The notes beneath the pieces were generated by a model. That model did no database searches, was not told the DNA's origin, and saw only the letters and a list, made by a program, of their open reading frames with translations. 64,000 nt of DNA from DATHTC01 sp963746805 (GTDB taxonomy: Bacteria > Actinomycetota > Thermoleophilia > Gaiellales > Gaiellaceae). The translations under genes and the position numbers were made by a program. Below, piece after piece: positions 1-7,742 of this stretch (the first letter of the stretch is position 1; every line of letters begins with the position of its first letter). Location: the NCBI GenBank assembly GCA_963746805.1, contig CAVVCQ010000008.1:1178001-1242000 (forward strand). The letters run 5' to 3'.

Positions 1-1
1 C

Positions 2-352
2 CAGGTCGACTACCGCACGGCGCACACGATCGTCGGGCGTGCCGTCCGCGACCTCGTCGAGGCGGGCGAGCCGCCCTCCCAGCTCACGCCGGACCGGCTC
101 GCCGCGGCGTCGGAGGCCGTGATCGAACGCCCGGTACAGCTCGACGAGGCGACGCTTCGAGACGCACTCGACCCCGCGGCATGTGCCGCCGCCCGACGCC
201 AGGTCGGCTCGTCGTCCGAGGCCGCGATGGACGCGATGCTCGACGGGATCGAGGCGACGCTGACCGAGCACGAGGACTGGAGCCGTGCGGCGCAGGAGCG
301 CGGGGCGGCTGCCGAGGCGGCGCTGCTCGAGCGCGCGCGGGAGCTCGCCTAG
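2..352 (+). CDS. C-terminal part of an argininosuccinate lyase-like protein (truncated by window edge)
   Basis: The frame is open from base 2 and ends at TAG 350-352, giving the last 116 residues. The opening DYRTAHTIVGRAV resembles the helical region near the C-terminus of the argininosuccinate lyase/fumarase superfamily, and the alpha-helical, Ala/Glu-rich tail fits the end of such lyases. The catalytic regions are outside the window, so the substrate cannot be told; argininosuccinate lyase itself or a lyase-family paralogue are both possible. The stop overlaps the stop of the convergent MBL gene by four bases. Confidence 0.5.
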   Translation, partial: QVDYRTAHTIVGRAVRDLVEAGEPPSQLTPDRLAAASEAVIERPVQLDEATLRDALDPAACAAARRQVGSSSEAAMDAMLDGIEATLTEHEDWSRAAQERGAAAEAALLERARELA

Positions 353-1224
353 CGGCAGCCCGCGACAAAGGCGCGGATGAGATCCGACTGCAGCTCGCTC
401 GGCTCGGCGCCCAGATCCTCGCGCGCGGCCGCGAGCGCCGCCCCCTCGTCGAGCAAGCGCCCGTCCGCGGTGGACGCGCTGACGAGCTCGCCCGCCCAGC
501 GGATCTCGCCGAGGAGCTCGACGGCCTCCGTGCGCGTGATCACCGTGTCGGTGTGGCCCTCGACATAGAGCTCGGCGTCGAAGGCGAGGATCGCGTCGAG
601 CAGCGGGAACGCGCGCTCGGCGGTCAGCGTGCGGGCTGCTCCTCCGCCCTCTCCGCCGGTCGACTCGTAGAGCGCATCACCGAGGAAGAGCAACCGGTCC
701 CGCTCCACGTACATCACGCTGCTGTCGGCCGCGTGGTCTCCGCCGACGTGCCGGACCTGGACGGTGGTGCCGCCGAGGTCGAGGTCGAGTCCGTCCTCGA
801 AGAGGGTGTCCGCGCGCGCGACCCGGACGTCCCGCGGCGCAGGCATCTCCTCCTTGATGTTCGCCGCGTGCTGCGGGCTCCGCACTCCCGCTTCGACCCG
901 CGCATCGAGCGCCTCGTCGCTCCAGTCGGTCTCGGCGAGCACGGCCAACGCGACGTCCGTCAGCTGGTGCGCGATCACGGGCGCGCCCACCTCGACGGCT
1001 CCGAAGACGTGATCCCAGTCGGAGTGTGTGAGCACGACCGCGATCGGCGGCGCCACACCTTCGGATGCGAGCGCGTCGAGGAACAGGCGGGCGTGTGCAT
1101 CCGAGGCGCCGGCGTCGAGCATCAGCGTGGCGTGCTCGCCGACCACAGCGCACAACGACGGCCGGTCGGGCTTCGCCGGCGGCAGCCAGTACACGTGGTC
1201 GCTGATCTTGCGGAGCCCGCTCAT
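349..1224 (-). CDS. MBL-fold metallo-hydrolase
   Basis: A 291-residue protein of the metallo-beta-lactamase fold. The metal-binding motif is THSDWDHVFG at about residue 66, a variant of HxHxDH in which Ser replaces the second His; further ligands are likely His in VGGDHAADSS, the Asp in FLGDALYES and the His in VEGHTDT. This fits the glyoxalase II/lactonase-like branch, usually soluble hydrolases of thioesters or lactones. The substrate is unknown. It is divergent from the PAS-LuxR gene at 1300, with a 75-base shared promoter region, so the regulator may control it. Confidence 0.8.
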   Translation of the reverse strand: MSGLRKISDHVYWLPPAKPDRPSLCAVVGEHATLMLDAGASDAHARLFLDALASEGVAPPIAVVLTHSDWDHVFGAVEVGAPVIAHQLTDVALAVLAETDWSDEALDARVEAGVRSPQHAANIKEEMPAPRDVRVARADTLFEDGLDLDLGGTTVQVRHVGGDHAADSSVMYVERDRLLFLGDALYESTGGEGGGAARTLTAERAFPLLDAILAFDAELYVEGHTDTVITRTEAVELLGEIRWAGELVSASTADGRLLDEGAALAAAREDLGAEPSELQSDLIRAFVAGCR

Positions 1225-1299
1225 TCCGGCACCGTAGTGGCGTCCAATCGCGCAACGTCGGCTTTGCGCTCTTTCGGATCGGCCAGTATCACTTCCATC

Positions 1300-1890
1300 G
1301 TGGCTATCGGACTTTCAGGCGGCGGCGACCTCGAGCAGGCTCTGGAAGGCGTCGGCGTCCCGAGCTACGTTCTCGACACGACGGGAATCGTCCGCTGGCT
1401 CAATCCGGCGGCCAAGCGGCTTCTCGGCGACGTTCGCGGCCGCCACTTCACCTCCATCGTCGCGCCCGAGGACAGCCGGCGCGCCCGCGAGCTGTTCTCC
1501 CGGAAGGTCCTCGGCACCTCCCCGGCCACAGACGCGACCGGCGTCCTGGTCTCGACCGCCGGCACGCGGGTGGCGGTCGAGATCAGCGCGGTGCCGCTCA
1601 AGAGCGGCGACCGGGTTGTCGGCGTCTTCGGGCTGTTGGAGGGACGCCCGGACGACGCGGTCATGGCGCCGCACCCGCACCTCACCCCCCGCCAGGTCGA
1701 GGTGCTTCGTCTTCTGGAGCAGGGCCGGTCGACGAAGCAGATCGCCGCCGAGCTCCACCTGAGCACCGAGACGGTCAGGAATCACATCCGCCGGCTCTTT
1801 CGGGCCCTCGGCGTCAACTCCAGACTCGAAGCCGTCGCCGCCGCGCGCGGCCTCGCCAAGCAGACGACCAACGTCGCCAGCGAGGGCTGA
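1300..1890 (+). CDS. PAS-domain LuxR-type transcriptional regulator
   Basis: A 196-residue one-component regulator. Residues about 10-115 form a PAS sensor (VGVPSYVLDTTGIVRWLNPAA, then a typical PAS core), and residues about 125-190 a LuxR-type helix-turn-helix with LTPRQVEVLRLLEQGRSTKQIA and STETVRNHIRRLF. I chose GTG 1300 because the conserved PAS begins right after it; the frame is open far upstream but that is antisense to the MBL gene. No phospho-acceptor domain is present, so the signal is probably sensed directly by PAS. A hairpin follows the stop. Confidence 0.82.
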   Translation: MAIGLSGGGDLEQALEGVGVPSYVLDTTGIVRWLNPAAKRLLGDVRGRHFTSIVAPEDSRRARELFSRKVLGTSPATDATGVLVSTAGTRVAVEISAVPLKSGDRVVGVFGLLEGRPDDAVMAPHPHLTPRQVEVLRLLEQGRSTKQIAAELHLSTETVRNHIRRLFRALGVNSRLEAVAAARGLAKQTTNVASEG

Positions 1891-1913
1891 CACGTCCCAC
1901 TCGACGGAGGTTG

Positions 1914-1945
1914 GAAGGGCCGGGGTTGCATCGACCCGGCCCTTC
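1914..1945. terminator. Hairpin between convergent genes
   Basis: GAAGGGCCGGG at 1914-1924 pairs with CCCGGCCCTTC at 1935-1945 around a short loop; one bulged G is left. There is no T-tract. Lying between the LuxR-type gene stop (1890) and the aquaporin stop (1960), it could end transcription from both sides. Confidence 0.6.
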
Positions 1946-1959
1946 AGCGGTCGTCGGCG

Positions 1960-2658
1960 TCACACCTCGGGCGACGCCACCTCGACGGTCTCGACGTCGA
2001 CGACGACGTAGCGGCCGTACAGGATGCCGTGGATCAGCGCGCCGAGGACGCCGCCGATCATGGGCGCGGTCAGGTAGATCCAGAAGTCGCCCCATTCGTT
2101 CCCGACGAGGGCGGGACCGAGGCTGCGGGCGGGGTTCACCGACGACCCGCTGGTCGGGATCGCGGCGAGGTGGATTGCGACCAGCGTCAGCGGGATCGCC
2201 AGGAGAGCGGTTCCGAAGACTCGTTGGCTTCGCGACGACTGCAGGATGACCGCCACGAACAGTGTCGTCAGGATGAGCTCGAGCCAGAACGCGTCCCAGC
2301 TCGCCGAGGCCGCGGTGACGGTGCTGGCGACATCGTCCTGACCGAACGCGGCGAGAACCGCGAGCGAGCCGAGCACGGCGCCGAGGATCTGCGCGATCCA
2401 GTACCCGATCATCGTCGGCAGCTCGAGTCGGCCGGAGAGCAACATCGCCAGCGAGACGGCGGGGTTGAAGTGACCGCCGGAGATCTCGCCGAATGCGTAC
2501 AGACCGGCCAACAGCGCCAGTCCGAATCCGAAGGCGACCGTGATCACGAACGGCGCGTCGGTGGCGAGTGCGGCAAGGAGCGAGACCGAGCCGATGAACA
2601 CCAGCGTGAACGTCCCGAGCAGCTCGGCGAGGTAGTTGCGCAGAGCGGGGTTCTCCAT
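1960..2658 (-). CDS. Aquaporin (MIP family channel)
   Basis: A 232-residue integral membrane protein of normal MIP length with six predicted helices. Both pore-lining NPA motifs are intact: GGHFNPAVS at about residue 62 and GSSVNPARSLGPA at about 174, the latter with the Arg of the selectivity filter. The N-terminal YLAELLGTFTLVFIG is the usual MIP first helix. It should carry water or small neutral solutes across the inner membrane; small loop residues make AqpZ-like water transport more likely than glycerol but this is not decided. A GGAGGTGC sequence (AGGAGG-like) lies just upstream of ATG 2658. Transcribed alone. Confidence 0.9.
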   Translation of the reverse strand: MENPALRNYLAELLGTFTLVFIGSVSLLAALATDAPFVITVAFGFGLALLAGLYAFGEISGGHFNPAVSLAMLLSGRLELPTMIGYWIAQILGAVLGSLAVLAAFGQDDVASTVTAASASWDAFWLELILTTLFVAVILQSSRSQRVFGTALLAIPLTLVAIHLAAIPTSGSSVNPARSLGPALVGNEWGDFWIYLTAPMIGGVLGALIHGILYGRYVVVDVETVEVASPEV

Positions 2659-2790
2659 CGGAGCACCTCCAAGAGGATCGGCGGAGCGGCCATTGTCCGT
2701 CGAGCGGCGGACGAGTGCAGCGAAACGTGATCATCGTTGCTGCAGCGCGCGCTCGCAGCGCCTGCGTCGAAGCAGTGCGTTGGAAGAGCC

Positions 2791-2892
2791 CTACTCGGGA
2801 TGGTCGAAGAGTCGGCCGAGCAGGAGGAAGAAGGTGTTGAAGGCGACCGGCAGTGCGATCACGAGCGTGCCGGCCGCCCGTTGGAGCTTCAC
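2791..2892 (-). pseudogene. Truncated DUF4386-like membrane protein remnant
   Basis: A GTG at 2892 overlaps the TGA of the upstream gene (GTGA), so it is placed like a coupled gene, yet only 33 codons follow before TAG. The peptide (KLQRAAGTLVIALPVAFN, then a hydrophobic run ending GRLFDHPE) looks like the first transmembrane helix of a DUF4386-type protein, and no continuation is visible in any frame downstream. I take it as a 3'-truncated gene; a very small membrane peptide is the alternative. The family call rests on recollection of similar N-termini and is moderate. Confidence 0.4.
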
Positions 2893-3479
2893 GTCGTGCG
2901 TGCCTGCGACTCCGTGCGACGGAACAACCACGCCAGGAGCAGGGCGGTCAGCAGTGCGTACAGCACGGTGCCGCTGGCCCCGAAATTCGTGAACCGCTCG
3001 TCGATGTTCGCCGAGATCACGTAGGAGCTGATCAGCCAGGCGAGCGCCCAGGTCGGCGGGTTCGCCGCCGCCCACCACGCCGCTCCGGCAATCCCGTGCC
3101 GGGCGAGCACCAGCGCCTGCAGCCCTCCGACACCGGCGCCGGTGATCGCGCCCATGATCATGAGGTCGGCTCGCTCGATCCCGTAGTCGACGACCGCCGC
3201 GCCGACCGCGAGCCCGGCGGCCATGCCGACACTCGTCGCCGCGATCCACAACCACGGAACGACGCTTCTGAGCGCGAGCCACTGAACGGCGCCGATCACG
3301 GCTCCGGCGATGAGCCCGCCGGCGAGCGCCGGGCCGACGGCGTCCACCGGACCGACGATCACGTTCGCGATGAGCCCGCCGACGGGGAAGCCGACGAGGC
3401 TTGCGAGCGGCCACGCCCAGACCGGCGGGCGCGCGAGCGCGGTCGGAGCGTGGGACGTCCTGTGCGACATCGTTGCCAT
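2889..3479 (-). CDS. Hypothetical polytopic membrane protein
   Basis: A 196-residue protein with about five to six hydrophobic, glycine-rich segments (for example PLASLVGFPVGGLIANVIVG and ALAGGLIAGAVIGAVQWLAL). I recognise no named family. The internal alternation of GG-rich helices recalls small permease-like or sensor-membrane proteins, but no catalytic or binding motif is seen. The start could be ATG 3479 or ATG 3470 (MSHRTS). It follows the NmrA-like gene by 13 bases on the same strand and probably shares its transcript. Confidence 0.6.
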   Translation of the reverse strand: MATMSHRTSHAPTALARPPVWAWPLASLVGFPVGGLIANVIVGPVDAVGPALAGGLIAGAVIGAVQWLALRSVVPWLWIAATSVGMAAGLAVGAAVVDYGIERADLMIMGAITGAGVGGLQALVLARHGIAGAAWWAAANPPTWALAWLISSYVISANIDERFTNFGASGTVLYALLTALLLAWLFRRTESQARTT

Positions 3480-3492
3480 GGGGTTCCCTTCG

Positions 3493-4317
3493 CTAGGAGT
3501 TCACGAGGCTCGCCGGGTGCGCCAGCGCCGAAGGCGTCTCGCGCCCGACGATCGCCGGTGCTTCGTGGACGAGCTCGTCGTTCTCGAGCGCGTCGACCAT
3601 GAACAGCGCAAAGTCGACGCGGCGTGTGCGGTTGCTCGCGAGCACGGGGTCGCCGACGTGCCGGCTCCAGACGGGCAGGCCCTGGCTCTCTCCCTCCTCG
3701 AGGTCACTCCCGCGCACGACGGTCCAACGCGTATCGCTGGCGAACACCCTGCGGCAGGCCTCCACCTGGTCGTCGAGGTCGGCGAAGCGAGCGAGGCGCG
3801 CGAGCGGGCCGAACACGTTCACGAGCGCCTTGAGCTTCCACGAGTACACGTCCTGACCGTCGCGGCTGATGTGCCACCCGCACGAGAACACGAGACGCGC
3901 CCCCGGACGCGCGTAGTCGAGCACCGCCTGGGCCGTGCCGGTCGAGTAGCCGTGGACGCCGCGCGGGACGAGCACGACGAGCACGCCATCGCAGTCGGCC
4001 ACCGCGCTCTCGATCACGTCACGGTCGTCCGTCGCTCCCGGAACGATCGTGATGCGCCCGGCGTATGCATCCAGCTTCCCCACACTCTCCGGACGGCAGA
4101 CGCCGACCACCTCGTAGCCGCGCTCGAGTGCGTGCTGGACCATGTACTGCCCGAGCTTCCCGGAGGCACCGACGATGCAGACCTTCATCGCTTCGGCTCC
4201 GCCTGCGCGTTGGTCCGGGACGGGCCTGTCGGCCGGAGACTCGGCAGGACGTTCCGTCAGGTCGCGCGCAGGCTGCGACGGCGCCGACGGCGCGCTGGGA
4301 GTGCCCGGACCATTCAT
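3493..4317 (-). CDS. NAD(P)-binding NmrA-like atypical short-chain dehydrogenase
   Basis: A Rossmann-fold protein: KVCIVGASGKLGQYMV gives the GxxGxxG nucleotide site, and GATDDRDVIESAVADCDGVLV the next beta-alpha unit. No YxxxK catalytic pair is clear, as in atypical SDRs that act as redox sensors or epimerase-like enzymes. Start 4317 has a good GGAAGG ribosome site 7 bases upstream but adds a 43-residue Ala/Pro-rich tail; ATG 4188, directly at MKVCIVG, is the alternative. A 24-base palindrome sits 21-44 bases before ATG 4317, arguing for tight control. Likely co-transcribed with the membrane protein at 2889-3479. Confidence 0.72.
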   Translation of the reverse strand: MNGPGTPSAPSAPSQPARDLTERPAESPADRPVPDQRAGGAEAMKVCIVGASGKLGQYMVQHALERGYEVVGVCRPESVGKLDAYAGRITIVPGATDDRDVIESAVADCDGVLVVLVPRGVHGYSTGTAQAVLDYARPGARLVFSCGWHISRDGQDVYSWKLKALVNVFGPLARLARFADLDDQVEACRRVFASDTRWTVVRGSDLEEGESQGLPVWSRHVGDPVLASNRTRRVDFALFMVDALENDELVHEAPAIVGRETPSALAHPASLVNS

Positions 4318-4337
4318 GTGACCCCTTCCGATCGACC

Positions 4338-4361
4338 CCGAGGCACCGGCCGGTGCCTCGG
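4338..4361. promoter_or_regulatory. 24-base perfect palindrome, candidate operator
   Basis: CCGAGGCACCGG at 4338-4349 is followed without a gap by its exact reverse complement at 4350-4361. It lies in the leader of the NmrA-like gene, 21 bases before ATG 4317. A gapless perfect palindrome of this length is unusual as a terminator and is more typical of a dimeric repressor site. Confidence 0.5.
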
Positions 4362-4605
4362 TACGCGTCTTCTCGAGGTCACCCGCGCCGAGGCGGCGTA
4401 AGCAGCGATCGAGCCAGCACGGCTGGAGGGAAGACGCGCTCCCCAACGTCGAGGAGGGCCGCACGGGTCAGCGTGTCATTCGACACTAGGGCATCCCTCC
4501 ACGACACACAAGAACGACGGCGCGACGAACGAGCGGGCAGTGGTCGCCACCGCGCGGTATGCCGCGAGGCTCGTCGCGATCCACCGGATCGCAAGCGCCG
4601 TTCGT

Positions 4606-5304
4606 CTACGCGGCGTCGGTCTGCGGAGCCATTGTGCTGCGTGCCGACAGGATCGGAGCATCCCTCCGGAATCCCCAGATCGCCGCATAGACCCCGAGGA
4701 ACAGCTCCCACAGGAACTCGGGGACGACCAGGAACGCCACCTGGTTCGGCTCCCACCAGTCGAAGAGCACGCCGACGTTCCCGAGCAGAAGGAGCGGCCC
4801 TCCGATCAGTCCGAGCCAGGCCATCCGTCGCGGGACGAGGCCGGAGCTGTACATCAGGTAGCCGAGGATCAGCCCGTTCCCGAAGGGGACGATGAGCCCG
4901 GGGCCGAACAGGAACGTCCAGTCCTTGAGCGCGGCGAGCGAGACGGCGAGGTCGGCCGCGTCGGGAGAGTCGTGGCGCAGGCTGACGACCCCGAGCACAA
5001 GGATGATCCCTCCCGCAATGAAGACGCACTCGATGATTCGAGCAGCGACGTAGCCGATGGCGAGGAGTTCGTTCTGTCGCCTCACGATCGGATAGAGCAC
5101 GACGGCCGTTCCGACGTTGGCGATGATCAGCAGCAGCTCCAGGAACGCGCCCAGATAGATCTGGTTGTCCTTCCCGTCACCGGCGATATATCCGGCCGGG
5201 TCGTCGAGAACGGACTGGAAGAGAGCCAGCGCGCCGATCGACGTGATGAACGTGATCAGGAAGAGCACCCCGAAGATCCGTGCGTTCCTCTGGTCGTCGG
5301 CCAT
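4606..5304 (-). CDS. DUF4386-family membrane protein
   Basis: A 232-residue protein matching the DUF4386 pattern: an N-terminal ARIFGVLFLITFITSIGAL helix, an extracytoplasmic loop, then helices at about residues 50-75, 80-110, 130-160, 165-190 and 195-215. The motif LGYLMYSSGLVPRRMAWLGL is the hallmark region as I know it. Function is unknown for the family; it sits in the cytoplasmic membrane. Monocistronic, divergent from the membrane protein at 5529. A truncated relative seems to lie at 2791-2892. Confidence 0.72.
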   Translation of the reverse strand: MADDQRNARIFGVLFLITFITSIGALALFQSVLDDPAGYIAGDGKDNQIYLGAFLELLLIIANVGTAVVLYPIVRRQNELLAIGYVAARIIECVFIAGGIILVLGVVSLRHDSPDAADLAVSLAALKDWTFLFGPGLIVPFGNGLILGYLMYSSGLVPRRMAWLGLIGGPLLLLGNVGVLFDWWEPNQVAFLVVPEFLWELFLGVYAAIWGFRRDAPILSARSTMAPQTDAA

Positions 5305-5528
5305 CCACCCTCCCCCCGTTGTCTAGCTCGGCGTTAACCGGGCGACGCGATCCCAAACACGAAGACTCGGGGCGGGCGCGCTCGCCCGATCGGCTGGCGG
5401 CGGGACCACCAGAAACCCGTCCCCCAAACCGCCAGTCACCCGACTTCCCGGCGGCGCCGGCGCCTGCGAGCGTTGGTGCCCGACACGTTCGAGGGGAGCA
5501 GCCCACCTCCAACGAAGGAGCGAACGCC

Positions 5529-6236
5529 ATGACCGCCGTGCAGCCGCAGGCCCGGTTCCACTCGCGCGAGCGAACGTGGGCGCTTCCAACCGCGACGCGT
5601 CGCCTGCTGCTCCTCGCGCCCCCGCTCGCACTTGCGGCACTCGAGGTCGTCCACCCGGCGCCCGACGTCAACGCCCAGGCCGTCATGGACGTGGCGACCT
5701 GGTTCGCCGCGTTCCACGCGATCCAGCTGGTGCTGATCGGCCTCGTCGGCCTGTCCGTGTTCCTGCTCGCAGACCGCTTCGCGTACGCGTCCGCATGGAC
5801 GACACGGCTGGGGATCGGAGCCTTCCTCGTCTTCTACAGCGCCTACGACGCCATCGCCGGGATCAGCACCGGTCTCGCGATGCGCACTGCGCGCGACCTG
5901 CCGGCCGCCCAGCAAGAAGGCATCTGGGTCACCGTCAAGGACTGGCCCGGTTTCGATCCGTCCGTCTTCACCCTCAACATCGTCGGCACGCTCGGTTGGG
6001 TCATCGCTGTCGGGGCACTCGCCTTCGCCGCCCGCCGCGCCGGCGCGCCGCGCGTCCAATGGATTCCGATCGGCCTCGCTGCGCTGTTCCTGCTGGCAGG
6101 CCATCCGTTCCCCGGCGGAACATTCGCATTCGGCTCGTTCTTCGTCGCAGCCGTTCTCTGCGAGTTCCCTCCGACGAGGGCCACAAGACGGTCTCGACCG
6201 GCGCTCGACGCGGACGACGCTCGGCAACACGCATGA
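5529..6236 (+). CDS. Hypothetical polytopic membrane protein
   Basis: A 235-residue protein starting at ATG 5529, eight bases after a GAAGGAG ribosome site. About six hydrophobic segments are visible, including RLLLLAPPLALAALEVV, FHAIQLVLIGLVGLSVFLLA, LGIGAFLVFYSAYDAIAGIS and WIPIGLAALFLLAGHPFPGG. No family is recognised; the loop containing WPGFDPSVF may face outside. Nothing in the context suggests a job. It is convergent with the propeller gene at 6390; a weak hairpin (CCCCTC 6290-6295 with GAGGGG 6305-6310) lies between. Confidence 0.6.
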   Translation: MTAVQPQARFHSRERTWALPTATRRLLLLAPPLALAALEVVHPAPDVNAQAVMDVATWFAAFHAIQLVLIGLVGLSVFLLADRFAYASAWTTRLGIGAFLVFYSAYDAIAGISTGLAMRTARDLPAAQQEGIWVTVKDWPGFDPSVFTLNIVGTLGWVIAVGALAFAARRAGAPRVQWIPIGLAALFLLAGHPFPGGTFAFGSFFVAAVLCEFPPTRATRRSRPALDADDARQHA

Positions 6237-6389
6237 GCTCGCGCGGTGCTGTACGCGGAAGCGGCGCGACGACGCCAACGGACCAAGCGCCCCTCACCTC
6301 CGGCGAGGGGACCCCATCGGCCGGAAGTCGGCACGCCTCTGAGAAAGGCGGCCGCGTAACCAGATGCGAGCGCGGTGCGGGATTGTGGT

Positions 6390-7742
6390 TCACTCCGCGA
6401 TCGCCCAGGTGCGGCCGCCGTCGGTGCTTCTGAGGACGAGGGTCTTGTCTGCCTGGACTGCGCCTGTCGCAGACCACTGAGTGCCGACGGCGAAGATCGT
6501 CGCCGGCTGTCTCGGATCGACCGCGAGGTGGTCGACGGAGACGCCGGAAACGACGTGTGTCCAGGTCGCTCCTACGTCGGCGGTCTTGAAGATGCCGCCA
6601 TCGTCCGTCCGCACGGCCGCGAAGACGGCACCCGACGGGTCGACCGCCAGCGAGCTGACGTCGTGGTTGCCGGGCAACGCCTGGTTGACGCTTCCGCCGC
6701 CGTGGGAGATCGCCTGCCAACTGTCGCCGGCATCGTCGCTCTCGAGGACCGTGGCACCGACAGCCGCGTACAAGGTGCTCGGCCGCTTGGGGTCGACCAC
6801 CAGCGCGCCCAGCGAATCCGGGCCGCCGAGTGCGAGATCAGTCGGCTGCCAGGTCGTGCCGCCGTCTGTCGTCTTGAGCAGCACGGCGTTGTCGCCGCAC
6901 CGGATTGTGCTCCCGGCGCCGCAGTCGGCCGGCGTGGAGTAGGACACGCCTGCGTAGACGGTCTGCGGACGCGTGGGCGCAATCGCGAGCGCCTGGACGC
7001 CCATGAACCTGCCCCGCCACAGCACCGTCTTCCAGCTGCGGCCGCCGTCGGTGCTCTTCTTGACGCCGCCGCCGCTGCCGGCCCAGACGATGCGGCTGTC
7101 GGCCGGGTCGACCGCGAGCGCAGTCACCCATCCCTCTGCGCGGCGCCAGCCCGGCGTCCCCGTCGCCTGGCCGCCCTTGATCACCGGTGGAGCCGGCAGC
7201 AACCCGCGGTTCCAACCGCGCCAGCTGCGACCCCCGTTCACCGTCTTGTAGGCGGCGACGCCGGTGCCCGCATACAGCGTCCCCGGACGCCGCTGGTCGG
7301 CGGTGAGCGCGTCGACGCGCGTCGAGAGCGGGCTGGACCCGAGCGAGCGCCAGTGCTGCCCGGCGTCGCTCGACTTGTACACACGCCCCCAGGACACAGG
7401 CCCCCACCCGGCCCGCTGGCGCGTTCCGCTCGTTGCCGCGATGTAGACCGTGTTCGGCGTGCGCGGGTCGAACGCGATCGCCGACGCGAAGATGACGCCC
7501 GCCGGGAGCGGCGCGAGCGGCAACACCGACTGCGAGCCCGCGGCCGGGCTTTGCCCCTCCGGGGCGCGGGCTGTGGCGGCTGCTCCCGCCCCGCCCGTGC
7601 CGTGCCCGCCGACGCCGATGAACGCGGCAATCCCAACTGCGGCGACGAGCAGCACGACCGTGCGGAGCCGTCTGCGCCGCCGCCGTGCCTGATGGCGCGC
7701 GCCCTCGGTCAGCGCCTCCGCGCTCGTCCTCGGTGATGTCAC
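6390..7742 (-). CDS. Membrane-anchored Asp-box (Ycf48/sialidase-like) beta-propeller
   Basis: A 450-residue protein: a short basic N-terminus, one signal-anchor helix (LRTVVLLVAAVGIAAFIGVG, about residues 29-48), then a beta-propeller with Asp-box repeats such as VYKSSDAGQHW, AYKTVNGGRSWRGW, VKKSTDGGRSWKTV, LLKTTDGGTTWQP, FKTADVGATW and LRSTDGGRTWAI. Such exported propellers bind partners or glycans; Ycf48 helps assemble photosystem II, which is not implied here. I chose GTG 7742, which overlaps the TGA of the upstream propeller gene (GTGA); the longer open frame upstream is antisense-like coding of that gene. Translationally coupled pair. Confidence 0.8.
   Translation of the reverse strand: MTSPRTSAEALTEGARHQARRRRRRLRTVVLLVAAVGIAAFIGVGGHGTGGAGAAATARAPEGQSPAAGSQSVLPLAPLPAGVIFASAIAFDPRTPNTVYIAATSGTRQRAGWGPVSWGRVYKSSDAGQHWRSLGSSPLSTRVDALTADQRRPGTLYAGTGVAAYKTVNGGRSWRGWNRGLLPAPPVIKGGQATGTPGWRRAEGWVTALAVDPADSRIVWAGSGGGVKKSTDGGRSWKTVLWRGRFMGVQALAIAPTRPQTVYAGVSYSTPADCGAGSTIRCGDNAVLLKTTDGGTTWQPTDLALGGPDSLGALVVDPKRPSTLYAAVGATVLESDDAGDSWQAISHGGGSVNQALPGNHDVSSLAVDPSGAVFAAVRTDDGGIFKTADVGATWTHVVSGVSVDHLAVDPRQPATIFAVGTQWSATGAVQADKTLVLRSTDGGRTWAIAE

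Noticed and set aside
181..1299. Long plus-strand open frame before the PAS-LuxR gene
   Set aside because: It is antisense to the MBL gene, has Arg/Gly-rich composition typical of GC-rich shadow frames and no recognisable domain.
6290..6310. CCCCTC/GAGGGG hairpin between convergent genes
   Set aside because: Only a 6-base stem without a T-tract; noted in the neighbouring gene but too weak to call a terminator.
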